Below are positions 34,035 through 42,678 of a DNA stretch of 64,000 nt, one piece after another. Within the stretch, counting starts at the first letter, position 1. Each line of letters opens with the position of its first letter. Source of the DNA: Niallia sp. XMNu-256 (GTDB taxonomy: Bacteria; Bacillota; Bacilli; Bacillales; Cytobacillaceae); NCBI RefSeq assembly GCF_036670015.1, contig NZ_CP137636.1, positions 970,501 to 1,034,500 of the forward strand, given 5' to 3'. The notes beneath the pieces are model-generated. The model saw nothing but the letters and a program-made list of their open reading frames with translations, ran no database searches and was not told the DNA's origin. A program made the translations under genes and the position numbers.

Positions 34035-36350
34035 GTGGAGATTATTGGGAAATCCGTCATTCGCAAAGATGCATTTGCAAAAGTAACTGGAAGGGCGAGG
34101 TATACGGCAGATGAACTTGCAGGACCGACTCTTCATGCAAGGATGGTTACAAGCCCATATGGACATGCCAAAATCGTTTCCATTGATGTTTCTGAGGCAA
34201 AAAAAATACAAGGAGTGAGGGGCATTGTATTAGGAAGTCGTGATTTACCTCTAACTGGGGAGGAAATTAGAGATCGTCCTCCACTTGCTGTTGGCAGAGT
34301 TCGATACTACGGAGAACCAGTTGCTCTTGTTGTTGCGGATACCTTTCATATAGCGAAAAAAGCGGCAGATGCAATTGATGTGAAGTATGAACTTCTGCCT
34401 GTTGTAAATTCTCCGACTGAAGCGTTAAAGCCAGATGCACCACTACTTCATGAAAATCTAGCTTCATACGAAAAAATAGGAACTGCTTATCCCGTGCCAC
34501 AATCGAATATTTCAAATGTGACCAAAATCCGTAAGGGCAATATGGAAAAAGGATGGTTAATGAGTGATTTCGTTGTGGAAGGTACTTATGGTTTTTCTCC
34601 TTCAGATCATGCTGCCATGGAAACAAGATGTGCGACAGCAGAAATAGATCCAGAAGGTTATATTCATATCACAACATCCTCGCAAGCTCCATTCATGGTT
34701 AAAAAATTGTTGAGTATTTATTTTAAAATTGATATTGGGAAAATTGTAGTGGAGACCCCTTTTGTTGGGGGTGCGTATGGGGGAAAGGCACCCATTCAGT
34801 GGGAAATTTTAGCCTATCTTGCGTCACAAGCGGTCGGAGGAAGACGAGTAAAAATTGTTTATTCAAGAGAAGAAGATTTACTGACAGCCCCTTGTCATGT
34901 AGGTCTTGAGGCAAAAGTAAAACTGGGGTGTACCGCTGATGGAATCATTAAGGCTGCTGAAATCCTCTACTTGTTCGACGGTGGAGCTTATTCAGATAAG
35001 GCAATCGATGTTAGCCGAGCTGGAGGCGTCGATTGTACTGGACCATACAATATTGAAAATGTTTGGTGTGATTCACTCTGTGTTTATACAAACCATCCTT
35101 ATGGCAGTCCTTTTCGGGGCTTTGGACATTCAGAGGTCTTATTTGCATTTGAACGGACAATGGATATGCTGGCAGAAAAATTAGGAGTGGATCGACTCGA
35201 ATTACGAAAAAAGAATGCGATTCGTCCAGGGCATACAACGCCTACACAAGTTTTGCTGAATAAAAGTAATGTCGGGAATGTTCATGCATGTATTGAACGG
35301 TTAAAAGAAATGATCCAGTGGGATCAGGGACAAATTCAAGAAATTGATGAAAGAAGAATAAGAGTAAAAGGAATATCTTGCAGTTGGAAAACCTCTACCA
35401 TTGATCCTGATGCAAGTTCAGGTGTAATCCTAACTTTTAATCCTGATGGCAGTGTGAACCTAATCTCGGGTGTGATCGAAATTGGAACAGGAACTAAGAC
35501 GGTTCTGGCTCAAATTCTTGCAGAGCGCTTAAAAATAGGGATCGATAGGATCCATGTGAAAATGAAAGTCCAGACGCAAACAACGCCTGAACATTGGAAA
35601 ACGGTAGCTAGCCGTGGCACGTTTATGGGCGGAAGAGCGGTGTTGGAAGCAGCAGATGATGTCATCCGCCAAATTAAAGCAATCGCGGCATGTGTTCTAA
35701 GAGTGTCAACAGAAGATCTCGAGGTAGCTTACGAACGGGTATTTTTAAGAGATGATCCTAAAATTGGGTTAGATTTTAAAGAGGTTGTATATGGATATAA
35801 ATATCCTAATGGCAACTCAATTGGTGGCCAAATTATGGGACATGGAAATTATATATTAAGACGGATGACTTCTCTAGATCCGGAAACCGGAGCGGGGCAG
35901 CCTGGTCCAGAATGGACGGTTGCCGCTCATGGTGTGGAGATAGAATTTGATAAAAGAGACTTGACTTATAAACTGCTTCAGGCAGTAACAGTAGTTGATG
36001 CTGGGACCGTTTTAAATTTGATGACAGCACGTGGCCAGGTAATGGGTGCCATGAGTATGGGATTATCCTTTGCTGGGAGAGAAACTTTCGTTTTTGATGA
36101 TCTAGGAAGAGTACTAGATCCACAATTACGCACTTATCGACCGATACACTATGGAGAAAACCCTCATTATAAAGTTGACTTTGTAACAACTCCGCAAATA
36201 GACGCCCCCTATGGAGCTAGAGGGGTTGGAGAACATGGATTATTAGGAATTCCCGCCGCACTTGCAAACTGTTTAAGTAAAGCGGCAGGTGTTGAGTTGA
36301 ATGAACTTCCGTTGACCCCCGAATTGATTTGGAGATCGATGAAAACATAA
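34035..36350 (+). CDS. Molybdenum hydroxylase (xanthine dehydrogenase family), molybdopterin-binding large subunit
   Basis: A 771-residue subunit that would bind the Mo-molybdopterin cofactor and the substrate. It has an aldehyde-oxidase N-terminal domain (residues 1-130: GKSVIRKDAFAKVTGRARYT) and a Mo-binding domain with TPFVGGAYGGKAPIQWE, GSPFRGFGHSEVLFAFERTM, and the catalytic Glu in DAPYGARGVGEHGLLGIPAA near the C terminus. PucD of B. subtilis is a relative. The GTG start 34035 follows GGGGGTGA. FAD and 2Fe-2S subunits lie 2.7 kb downstream, separated by a peptidase and a coat-like gene. Substrate is unknown; purine oxidation is possible. Confidence 0.88.
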   Translation: MEIIGKSVIRKDAFAKVTGRARYTADELAGPTLHARMVTSPYGHAKIVSIDVSEAKKIQGVRGIVLGSRDLPLTGEEIRDRPPLAVGRVRYYGEPVALVVADTFHIAKKAADAIDVKYELLPVVNSPTEALKPDAPLLHENLASYEKIGTAYPVPQSNISNVTKIRKGNMEKGWLMSDFVVEGTYGFSPSDHAAMETRCATAEIDPEGYIHITTSSQAPFMVKKLLSIYFKIDIGKIVVETPFVGGAYGGKAPIQWEILAYLASQAVGGRRVKIVYSREEDLLTAPCHVGLEAKVKLGCTADGIIKAAEILYLFDGGAYSDKAIDVSRAGGVDCTGPYNIENVWCDSLCVYTNHPYGSPFRGFGHSEVLFAFERTMDMLAEKLGVDRLELRKKNAIRPGHTTPTQVLLNKSNVGNVHACIERLKEMIQWDQGQIQEIDERRIRVKGISCSWKTSTIDPDASSGVILTFNPDGSVNLISGVIEIGTGTKTVLAQILAERLKIGIDRIHVKMKVQTQTTPEHWKTVASRGTFMGGRAVLEAADDVIRQIKAIAACVLRVSTEDLEVAYERVFLRDDPKIGLDFKEVVYGYKYPNGNSIGGQIMGHGNYILRRMTSLDPETGAGQPGPEWTVAAHGVEIEFDKRDLTYKLLQAVTVVDAGTVLNLMTARGQVMGAMSMGLSFAGRETFVFDDLGRVLDPQLRTYRPIHYGENPHYKVDFVTTPQIDAPYGARGVGEHGLLGIPAALANCLSKAAGVELNELPLTPELIWRSMKT

Positions 36351-36457
36351 GGATTAATCTTTTAATCCCTATAAACTGTTCTTCTTGTAAGAATACTTCC
36401 GATTAACACTTTGTACTGTGAATTACAAGGGATAGGGTTTTCAAGTAGAAAGGCTGG

Positions 36458-38263
36458 GTGGTAAGGATAATGGGTTCAGTAGAATTAAGTGCCATTGTAA
36501 GCACCCGAAGTATTAAATCCTTTGAATATGAGCCTCATGGAAAAAGAGTCAGTTTTATTACTGATCGGCAAGGGTCTGCGCAGGTTTGGGGATATGAAAT
36601 AGGCAATAGAAGGGCACAAACTCCCTTGCTCCAAGAAGGAATAACCTTTATTAAATATGTTGATGTAACATCAGATTTAATAATTGGGAGAGATGAGTCC
36701 GGAAATGAAAGGATCCAATTATACTTACTGAAAGAAGCTGGTAAATTAATTCCTTTAACAGATTCTCCGCAGCACGTTCATTTGTATGGAGGTAGCTCCC
36801 CTGATGGTAAGTGGATTGCCTGGTCCAGTAACCGACGAAACCAAGCCTTTTTTGACATTTATTTACAGAGCCTTGAGACACTGGAGATTCGTCTTGTTTT
36901 TGCTTCTGACGGGCAATATACGGTTGAAGCATGGTTTCCTGATGGGAAATCATTATTGGTCAGTAGAATGAATTCGCCCCTTGATAATGATTTGGGCATT
37001 TTATCCCTTTTAACGGGTGAGGTGAAATGGATAACTGAACATTCAGGAGAAGCAGGTTTTAAGGATGTTCATTTTAATCAAAAAGCCGATCATCTATATC
37101 TATTATCAAATAAAGACAGGGAATTTTATGGCCTTGCTTGTTTAGATTTGCATACCTTTCAGCTTACATGGCTTGAACAAGGTAATTGGGATTTTGAAGG
37201 ATTGGCGATGAATGAACAGAAGAATTTGTTAGCTTTTAGTATGAACGAGGCAGGAATATCTAAAGGTTATTTAGTAGATTTAAAGAGTAGTACGCTTAAA
37301 ACATGGGGAACACCCATGGGAGTAATCAAAAATCTTAGATTTTCACCAGATAGTGAAAGGCTGCTCTTTTTATTAAACGGACCTGCTCATCCACCTGAAA
37401 TTTGGGAGCTGAATCTTCATACCCTTAAAGTTGATACGCACTTATCCTTTTCAGATCAGTCTTTCTTAAAAAAGATACTAGTTGAGCCTGTACCCATTTA
37501 TTATCGTTCATTTGATAACCTGCTTATCCACTCTTTCTACTATAAGACTAAAAATACAGGAAAAAAGTTTCCGGTGGTCATTTATATTCATGGAGGTCCA
37601 GAGAGTCAAAGCCGTGCTGCTTTTAATCCTTTATTGCAATACTTATTAAATATTGGGTATTCCGTGGTAACGCCAAATATCCGAGGGAGTACAGGATTTG
37701 GAAAAACGTACTCTCATCTAGATGATGTTCGGAATCGGATGGATGCGGTAAAGGACCTGATTTGTTTAGTAAATTGGCTTAAAAGGGAAACGAATGTCGA
37801 TCCTGGTAAGGTTGCAGTAATGGGAGGAAGCTATGGAGGATTTATGGTGCTTGCTGCCATTAGCCACTATCCTCAACTGTGGGCAGCAGCCGTTGATATT
37901 GTAGGGATGTCAAGCCTTCGATCATTTCTCAAAACAACAAGTCCTTGGAGGAAAAAGAACAGAGAGAAAGAATATGGAACGATTGAAAAAGATGGAGACT
38001 TTTTTGATCGGATTGATCCATTACATTATGCAGATTATATAGAATCACCACTCTTGGTCGTACATGGTGTAAATGACCCGCGAGTACCGATTGTAGAATC
38101 CGAGCAGATCATTAAGAAATTAATGAAACGAAATCATCCTGTTACATTTATTCGCTTAGAGGATGAGGGACATACATTAGAAAAAGAAAAAAATCAGTTA
38201 TTTATCTATTCACAAATAGCTGATTTCCTTGAAAAATCCATGAAACGAAATCGATTCTACTAA
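36458..38263 (+). CDS. S9 family prolyl oligopeptidase-like serine peptidase
   Basis: A 601-residue cytoplasmic peptidase of the acylaminoacyl-peptidase group. Residues 1-340 form a beta-propeller with repeats such as DGKWIAWSSNRRNQAFFDIY, and residues 360-600 are the alpha/beta-hydrolase domain. The nucleophile is in VAVMGGSYGGFMVLAAI, the Asp in VVHGVNDPRVPIVESEQ and the His in LEDEGHTLEKEKN, so the triad is complete. The GTG at 36458 and ATG at 36470 are both possible starts. It sits between subunits of the molybdenum hydroxylase, with 107 bases to the large-subunit gene, and may share its transcript. Confidence 0.9.
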   Translation: MVRIMGSVELSAIVSTRSIKSFEYEPHGKRVSFITDRQGSAQVWGYEIGNRRAQTPLLQEGITFIKYVDVTSDLIIGRDESGNERIQLYLLKEAGKLIPLTDSPQHVHLYGGSSPDGKWIAWSSNRRNQAFFDIYLQSLETLEIRLVFASDGQYTVEAWFPDGKSLLVSRMNSPLDNDLGILSLLTGEVKWITEHSGEAGFKDVHFNQKADHLYLLSNKDREFYGLACLDLHTFQLTWLEQGNWDFEGLAMNEQKNLLAFSMNEAGISKGYLVDLKSSTLKTWGTPMGVIKNLRFSPDSERLLFLLNGPAHPPEIWELNLHTLKVDTHLSFSDQSFLKKILVEPVPIYYRSFDNLLIHSFYYKTKNTGKKFPVVIYIHGGPESQSRAAFNPLLQYLLNIGYSVVTPNIRGSTGFGKTYSHLDDVRNRMDAVKDLICLVNWLKRETNVDPGKVAVMGGSYGGFMVLAAISHYPQLWAAAVDIVGMSSLRSFLKTTSPWRKKNREKEYGTIEKDGDFFDRIDPLHYADYIESPLLVVHGVNDPRVPIVESEQIIKKLMKRNHPVTFIRLEDEGHTLEKEKNQLFIYSQIADFLEKSMKRNRFY

Positions 38264-38362
38264 CATTAAAATCTAATGATTAATGGGATAAGGTATGAAC
38301 AGGTTAATGGTGTGAAACAAGCATCACTGTGTAAATATTGATTCTTCTTTCCACATTGCCTA

Positions 38363-38371
38363 CATACAATA
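38363..38371 (+). promoter_or_regulatory. Sigma-K-like -10 element before the tandem-repeat coat gene
   Basis: CATACAATA, identical to the gerP -10, lies 30 bases before ATG 38402. A matching -35 was not found. Confidence 0.45.
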
Positions 38372-38401
38372 AGGTTGAAATGACTTAAGGAGGCGACAAA
38401 A

Positions 38402-38911
38402 ATGGCACAACCATTTTTTGATGAAAGAAGTATGGGATATGGGACTCAGCCGGGCTATGGGGCTGGCTATGGCATGGGCCATGGGGGATATCCAGGAGGC
38501 TATGGCATGGGCCATGGGGGATACCCGGGAGGATACGGCATGGGCCATGGAGGATATCCAGGAGGCTATGGCATGGGCCATGGAGGATATCCAGGAGGCT
38601 ATGGAATGGGCCATGGGGGATACCCGGGAGGATACGGCATGGGCCATGGAGGATATCCAGGAGGCTATGGCATGGGCCATGGAGGATACCCAGGAGGATA
38701 CGGCATGGGCCATGGGGGATACCCAGGAGGATACGGCATGGGCCATGGAGGATACCCAGGAGGATACGGCATGGGCCATGGGGGATACCCAGGAGGTTAT
38801 GGAATGGGCCATGGAGGATCTCATGGCTTTGGAACTAGCAGCACACAGCCAACCCAGCATCAATCGTATGCGCAACAGCCAGGGCGCGATGATTTTGATT
38901 ATGAACTTTAA
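38402..38911 (+). CDS. GYGMGHGGYPG tandem-repeat protein, probable spore coat
   Basis: A 169-residue protein. After a 21-residue N terminus (MAQPFFDERSMGYGTQPGYG) come ten perfect copies and one changed copy of the 11-residue unit GYGMGHGGYPG, then a Ser/Thr/Gln tail ending in GRDDFDYEL. Gly, Tyr and His dominate. The composition and a sigma-K-like -10 element point to a coat or exosporium role. The ATG has AAGGAGG at 8-base spacing. The gene interrupts the molybdenum hydroxylase set. Open frames on the other strand and in +2 are artefacts of the 33-base repeat. Confidence 0.75.
   Translation: MAQPFFDERSMGYGTQPGYGAGYGMGHGGYPGGYGMGHGGYPGGYGMGHGGYPGGYGMGHGGYPGGYGMGHGGYPGGYGMGHGGYPGGYGMGHGGYPGGYGMGHGGYPGGYGMGHGGYPGGYGMGHGGYPGGYGMGHGGSHGFGTSSTQPTQHQSYAQQPGRDDFDYEL
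38465..38827 (+). repeat. Tandem 33-base repeat array, 11 units
   Basis: In-frame repeats within the coat-like gene. Units differ only at silent positions (ggatac/ggctat, ggggga/ggagga, ccgg/ccag), in mosaic combinations, which suggests recent unequal exchange or replication slippage. Confidence 0.9.
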
Positions 38912-39100
38912 GTAGAAATGGAAACCGAATAATAAATGTGTATTATTTTTATAATATAAAAATGGAGGAAGCTGTTCTGTACTATATATGCTTATTAAAA
39001 GTTTGTAGGAGAAGCTCAGGCTGTGCTTTACTGAGCTCTTTTTTTGCTTTTTCTATGAGGTAGATTGATGTTCATCTAATTTAACAAGGAGGGCAGATTC

Positions 39101-39949
39101 TTGATCTCATACGACTTCGAGTATTATCTTCCGATATCCATTAAAGAAGCAGTCCAATTATATGAGGATTTACAAAAGAAAGGAAAGGATCCGATTTATT
39201 TTTCAGGAGGAACAGAAATCATTACGCTAGGAAGATTAAATGCTGTAAAGACCGGGGCCGTCATTGATATTAAAGGGATACCAGAATGTAGAACATTCCA
39301 AACTCATAAGGAGCATTTATTAATTGGTGCAGCTACTACCTTGACTGATATCGAAGAGAGGAATCCTTTTCCATTATTAAGTAAAACCGTTAGTGAGATT
39401 GCTGATCGGACGGCCAGAAATAAAATTACAGCAGGTGGGAATATTTGCGGACAAATTTTTTATCGGGAAGCAGTCCTGCCTTTTTTATTATGTGATAGTG
39501 AAATGGTGATTGCGGGCTTAAACGGAATCAAAACTGTACCCATAAACGAAATTTTTAATGAAAAGCTTTTATTAGAACGCGGTGAATTACTTGTCGGAAT
39601 TAAAACGGATATAAGCTATCTTGAACTACCATATGTCAGTATAAAAAGAAGAAGGCAATGGAATACAGGTTACCCACTTATTACTGTTGCGGCTTTAAAG
39701 GTTAATGGAAATATCAGAATAGCTATAAGCGGTCTGACTTCCTATCCATTTCGTTCTAAGCAGATGGAAGAGCAGCTTAATAACAAGGGGTCTTCTTTAC
39801 ATCAGAGAATTGATGAGGCAATCCAAACTTTAACGGTACCGCCCTTAGATGATTCAGAAGGATCTTTTCAATATCGATTATTTGTATTAAAGAATACACT
39901 ACATGATGTGTTTCGCCAACTAGAAGGAGAGGAGCAAGACAATGTCTGA
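39101..39949 (+). CDS. Molybdenum hydroxylase FAD-binding subunit
   Basis: A 282-residue medium subunit, CoxM/PucC-like, passing electrons from the 2Fe-2S centres to FAD. The flavin-binding signatures are FSGGTEIITLGRLN near residue 36 (phosphate loop) and TAGGNICGQIFYREAVLPFLL near residue 111. The C-terminal CO-dehydrogenase-flavoprotein domain follows (SIKRRRQWNTGYPLITVAAL). The TTG start at 39101 has AAGGAGGG at 8-base spacing. It overlaps the small-subunit gene by 8 bases. Its partners are the small subunit next door and the large subunit at 34035. Confidence 0.88.
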   Translation: MISYDFEYYLPISIKEAVQLYEDLQKKGKDPIYFSGGTEIITLGRLNAVKTGAVIDIKGIPECRTFQTHKEHLLIGAATTLTDIEERNPFPLLSKTVSEIADRTARNKITAGGNICGQIFYREAVLPFLLCDSEMVIAGLNGIKTVPINEIFNEKLLLERGELLVGIKTDISYLELPYVSIKRRRQWNTGYPLITVAALKVNGNIRIAISGLTSYPFRSKQMEEQLNNKGSSLHQRIDEAIQTLTVPPLDDSEGSFQYRLFVLKNTLHDVFRQLEGEEQDNV

Positions 39950-40415
39950 CGCTTTGAGTGTAAGTACAATCCTAGTGGTCAATGGGGAAGAAAAGAGAGT
40001 AATTTTCCGTTATGCTGATATTCTATTAGATGTTTTGCGTTATCAATTAGGTCTTACAGGTGCCAAGCCTGGTTGTCTAAATGGAGATTGCGGTGCATGT
40101 ACGGTAAACATCAATGGTGTCTCACAAAAGTCTTGTTTGACCTTAGCTGTTGAGGCCATCGGCAAGGACATCCTTACAATTGAGGGACTAAATGATCCTA
40201 TTCAAGGGGCCTTTGTTGATCAATTTGCTTTTCAATGTGGATATTGTACGCCAGGGTTTATTATGAATTGCCATTCCTTATTGGAGCATCGTAAAGATCC
40301 TTCTAACCATGAAATTAAGAAATGGCTGGAGTCTAACATTTGCCGCTGTACGGGATATTTGGAAATTGAGGAGGCGGTTAAATCAGCGCTCCATTTATCA
40401 AAAAAACATAAATAA
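39942..40415 (+). CDS. Molybdenum hydroxylase 2Fe-2S subunit
   Basis: A 157-residue small subunit with two [2Fe-2S] centres. The plant-ferredoxin-type cluster is CLNGDCGACTVNINGVSQKSC near residues 45-65. The second, helical cluster is FQCGYCTPGF with ESNICRCTGYLEIEEAV near residues 98-145. All eight Cys are present. The ATG at 39942 lies inside the end of the FAD-subunit gene, with AAGGAGAGGAG upstream. It is the last structural gene of the hydroxylase; XdhC-type maturation factors are not in this window. Confidence 0.9.
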   Translation: MSDALSVSTILVVNGEEKRVIFRYADILLDVLRYQLGLTGAKPGCLNGDCGACTVNINGVSQKSCLTLAVEAIGKDILTIEGLNDPIQGAFVDQFAFQCGYCTPGFIMNCHSLLEHRKDPSNHEIKKWLESNICRCTGYLEIEEAVKSALHLSKKHK

Positions 40416-40752
40416 GGGGGTAATAGGAACATTAAGTGAATATATACGTATGATACGAATATCGTTTAGAAACTTGACCCATAATAAAGGAGAAAAAAAT
40501 AAAAACAGCGATTAAAGAAAATCCCCCCATCTGATCCTATATCCTTCATAACAAACATATTTTCCAACCTCTCTATATAAATAGCTATGTATATAAACCA
40601 ATTGATAACTTGGAAGGAGTTAAAGCTTATTTACTTAGAAATTAATAAGGCAACTTTTAACTTTCTTAATCTTGTTAGACTGTTACAGGAACCTATAGGC
40701 CTCTTATCGCATATAGTACCGATAAGATACATGATAGAAGGGTGTTTTTAAA
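40416..40752. other. 337-base gene-free stretch before the second gerP-like operon
   Basis: No gene is supported. Apart from the sigma-K-like promoter at 40689-40718, it shows AT-rich sequence with several imperfect palindromes (for example around 40441-40465) but no strong terminator after the 2Fe-2S gene. Confidence 0.5.
40689..40718 (+). promoter_or_regulatory. Sigma-K-like promoter of the GerPA/GerPF-like operon
   Basis: AAC at 40690-40692, 17 bases, then CATATAGTA (CATAnnnTA) at 40710-40718. The start codon of the first gene is 34 bases downstream. Confidence 0.6.
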
Positions 40753-41031
40753 ATGCCGTCAGTTGTCATTAATTTACATTACTTAAAGATCAATAGTATT
40801 TCAGGTAATGGTTCCATCACAATTGGTGAAGCATCTTACAATAGTCCAACAGCTTATAACAAATCCCAAGGAATGAATGCTTCTTACGGAGATACATCAC
40901 CAACCGAAGCCTTCATGGAGAATTTATTAAATGATCCTGATGTGAACGATCAAACAAATATTGGAAATGCCGATAACGCTTATATGAGTACACCTGTGCC
41001 ACCCCCACCGCCAATACCACCAACTTATTAA
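40753..41031 (+). CDS. GerPA/GerPF family spore protein
   Basis: A 92-residue protein with the GerPA/GerPF pattern: MPSVVINLHYLKINSISGNG, then SITIGEASYNSP, an Asn/Ser-rich middle, DQTNIGNADN, and a Pro-rich tail (PVPPPPPIPP). It is not part of the canonical gerP operon, which is complete at 24-26 kb. It heads a three-gene unit with a second family member and an Hsp20-like protein behind a sigma-K-like promoter, so a coat function late in sporulation is inferred. No typical ribosome site other than AAGGGTG upstream of ATG 40753. Confidence 0.75.
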   Translation: MPSVVINLHYLKINSISGNGSITIGEASYNSPTAYNKSQGMNASYGDTSPTEAFMENLLNDPDVNDQTNIGNADNAYMSTPVPPPPPIPPTY

Positions 41032-41045
41032 AGGAGTAACTTAAT

Positions 41046-41288
41046 ATGCCATATCAAATAAATATTTTTAATATAAAGGTCAATGGAGCTAATCAGAACG
41101 GAAATATAGATATAGGACCTACTGTCCATAACAGTCACACAGCTAATAGTAAGTATGTGGGTGCTAATTTTTCTTTAGGAGATTTTTCACCACCATCGGC
41201 TATTTGGGGCTCGGGAAACTTGGATACAGATATTAGTGACCAAGATCAAATCGGTAACCCATCTATGCCAATTGCCAACCAGCTATAA
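41046..41288 (+). CDS. Second GerPA/GerPF family spore protein
   Basis: An 80-residue paralogue of the preceding gene. It begins MPYQINIFNIKVNGANQNGN and continues IDIGPTVHNSHTANSKYVG, with DQDQIGNPSM near the end. The ribosome site AAAGGAG is well placed before ATG 41046, 14 bases after the first gene, and 12 bases separate it from the Hsp20-like gene. It could associate with its neighbour or with GerP components in the coat; that is inference from family and context. Confidence 0.75.
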   Translation: MPYQINIFNIKVNGANQNGNIDIGPTVHNSHTANSKYVGANFSLGDFSPPSAIWGSGNLDTDISDQDQIGNPSMPIANQL

Positions 41289-41300
41289 AGGAGCAGAAAC

Positions 41301-41726
41301 ATGGATATAGAAAAAATGAGAAAGTGGTTGGAAATTACAAATGAATACAAAAAAACAGACTTTTGGACTCGAGTACTCCAAGAAAGATATCCTAATGAAA
41401 ACATCAAGGAAGATAAGTACCAACCCAAATGTGATATGTATCAAAATGAAAGTTATAACTTTATTATTATTGAAATACCGGGTGTGACTCGTGAAAATCT
41501 TTCCTTAAGCTTAATTTCAAATACACAGCTAAAAATTAACGGAAAATGTCAGCCTATTTTCCTGCTAGAAAAGGAAATTAGAAGAGAAAGAGTGTATGGA
41601 GACTTCCAGCGAATCATTGATCTTCCTGAACCGACAAAGCCTGAACTGATGCATATTCAAATCGATAACGGGTTACTACTGGTTTCGTATCCTAGACAAA
41701 CTGTAGAACCAATAAAATTAATTTAA
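41301..41726 (+). CDS. Hsp20/alpha-crystallin-like protein, probable spore component
   Basis: A 141-residue small-heat-shock-type protein. The alpha-crystallin domain runs from MYQNESYNFIIIEIPGVTRE at about residue 46 to the end, with ISNTQLKINGKC and the RRERVYGDFQRIIDLPE segment; the usual A-x-x-x-n-GvL motif appears as IDNGLLLVSYP. Bacillus spores contain divergent Hsp20-like proteins (CotM, CotP, GerT), and I compare it with those. It ends the three-gene operon. A role in coat or germination is inferred from its GerPA-like partners. Confidence 0.78.
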   Translation: MDIEKMRKWLEITNEYKKTDFWTRVLQERYPNENIKEDKYQPKCDMYQNESYNFIIIEIPGVTRENLSLSLISNTQLKINGKCQPIFLLEKEIRRERVYGDFQRIIDLPEPTKPELMHIQIDNGLLLVSYPRQTVEPIKLI

Positions 41727-41750
41727 TATAAAGAAACATAATAATAAAAA

Positions 41751-41790
41751 TGCCAAGCACTCTTCCGAGAGGACGATGCTTGGCACTTTT
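41751..41790. terminator. Bidirectional terminator after the Hsp20-like gene
   Basis: TGCCAAGCA / TGCTTGGCA stem with loop and TTTT, between convergent genes. The plan resembles the hairpin at 30789. Confidence 0.85.
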
Positions 41791-41792
41791 CA

Positions 41793-42287
41793 TTAGCGAT
41801 AATTAACAAATTGCACATCGACAGTCAAATCTGCTTCTTTCACTGCTTGGATGATTTTTTGTAAGTCATCACGGCTTTTTGCTGTTACACGGATTTGATC
41901 ATCTTGTAATTGGCTTTTCACTTTTAGTCCGCTGTTTTTAATAAGGGTGTTAATTTTTTTAGCGTTCTCTTTATCGATTCCTTGGACAAGCTTAGCCCTT
42001 TGTCGAACCGTACCGCCACTAGCTTTTTCAACTTTGCCATAATCAAGGTTTTTAACAGGCACTCCACGTTTGATGAGTTTGCTAAATAACACGTCTTTTA
42101 CTTGATCTAATTTGTACTCATCATCTGAAACAAGCACAAGTTCTTCTTTATCAAGTGAAATGTCACTTTTACTGCCTTTAAAATCATAACGTGTTTGAAT
42201 TTCTTTCATTGCAATTTGAATTGCATTCGTTACTTCTGAAAAATCAACGTTTGATACAATATCAAATGAACTTTCTTTTGCCGCCAT
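41793..42287 (-). CDS. yitK: YajQ family nucleotide-binding protein
   Basis: A 164-residue YajQ-family protein with two duplicated RNP-like half domains. It has [20 protein letters not shown] and [20 protein letters not shown] near the N terminus, [20 protein letters not shown] in the centre, and [20 protein letters not shown] at the C terminus. Relatives bind nucleotides, and some bind c-di-GMP. ATG 42287 is used; the frame continues to GTG 42299 but GGAGG then overlaps it. The adjacent cvfB/yitL-like gene matches yitK-yitL order in B. subtilis. Confidence 0.9.
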   Translation of the reverse strand: MAAKESSFDIVSNVDFSEVTNAIQIAMKEIQTRYDFKGSKSDISLDKEELVLVSDDEYKLDQVKDVLFSKLIKRGVPVKNLDYGKVEKASGGTVRQRAKLVQGIDKENAKKINTLIKNSGLKVKSQLQDDQIRVTAKSRDDLQKIIQAVKEADLTVDVQFVNYR

Positions 42288-42310
42288 ATGAACCTCCACT
42301 TATCTATATT

Positions 42311-42525
42311 TATCAGGCTTAACGAGCAGGAAGACCTTCCACCTTAGGATGCTGATTACAATAAAAAAGATGGGTGGGGATCAACTCCTGTAAAGCTCCG
42401 AAATAATGAACACAGACTGATTACACTACGGCAACGCCTGCGTGACCAGCATGCTGCTAGCTTCAGCTAACCATCAGTGGGGGTGTGAAAGAACTCCCCT
42501 CTACTGATGAAAGTTTCACTTTATC
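42311..42525 (+). repeat. Structured dispersed repeat, copy B
   Basis: A plus-strand copy between yitK and yitL. It begins TATCAGGCTTAACGAGCAGG and ends AAGTTTCACTTTATC. It contains AAAGCTCCGAAATAATGAAC, GGCAACGCCTGCGTGACCAG, and a terminal hairpin CATCAGTGGGGG / CCCCTctACTGATG. The outer stem is weakened, but the inner stem CCACC / GGTGG is kept. The gap 42288-42678 otherwise contains AT-rich sequence with a possible yitL promoter. Confidence 0.75.
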
Positions 42526-42678
42526 ATTCTTTTCATCCATTTGGAGATAATAGAAAGAAGTTTCCCTTTACAAACCAATTATAGTAAAATAAACCAGTCG
42601 ATACAACCTTTGGACAATGCTCAATCTTCTAGATGAATGATTGAAGAAAAAACAACAAACCTTTAAGGAGGGATTTGA

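Noticed and set aside
38465-38827. Tandem repeats as a possible CRISPR array
   Set aside because: Units are contiguous coding repeats without spacers, and no cas genes are present.
38360-38915. Long open frames in the other plus frame (38418-38915) and on the minus strand (38360-38875)
   Set aside because: The 33-base repeat unit is a multiple of three and lacks stops in these frames; only the frame at 38402 has a ribosome site, a sensible composition and an initial sigma-K-like element.
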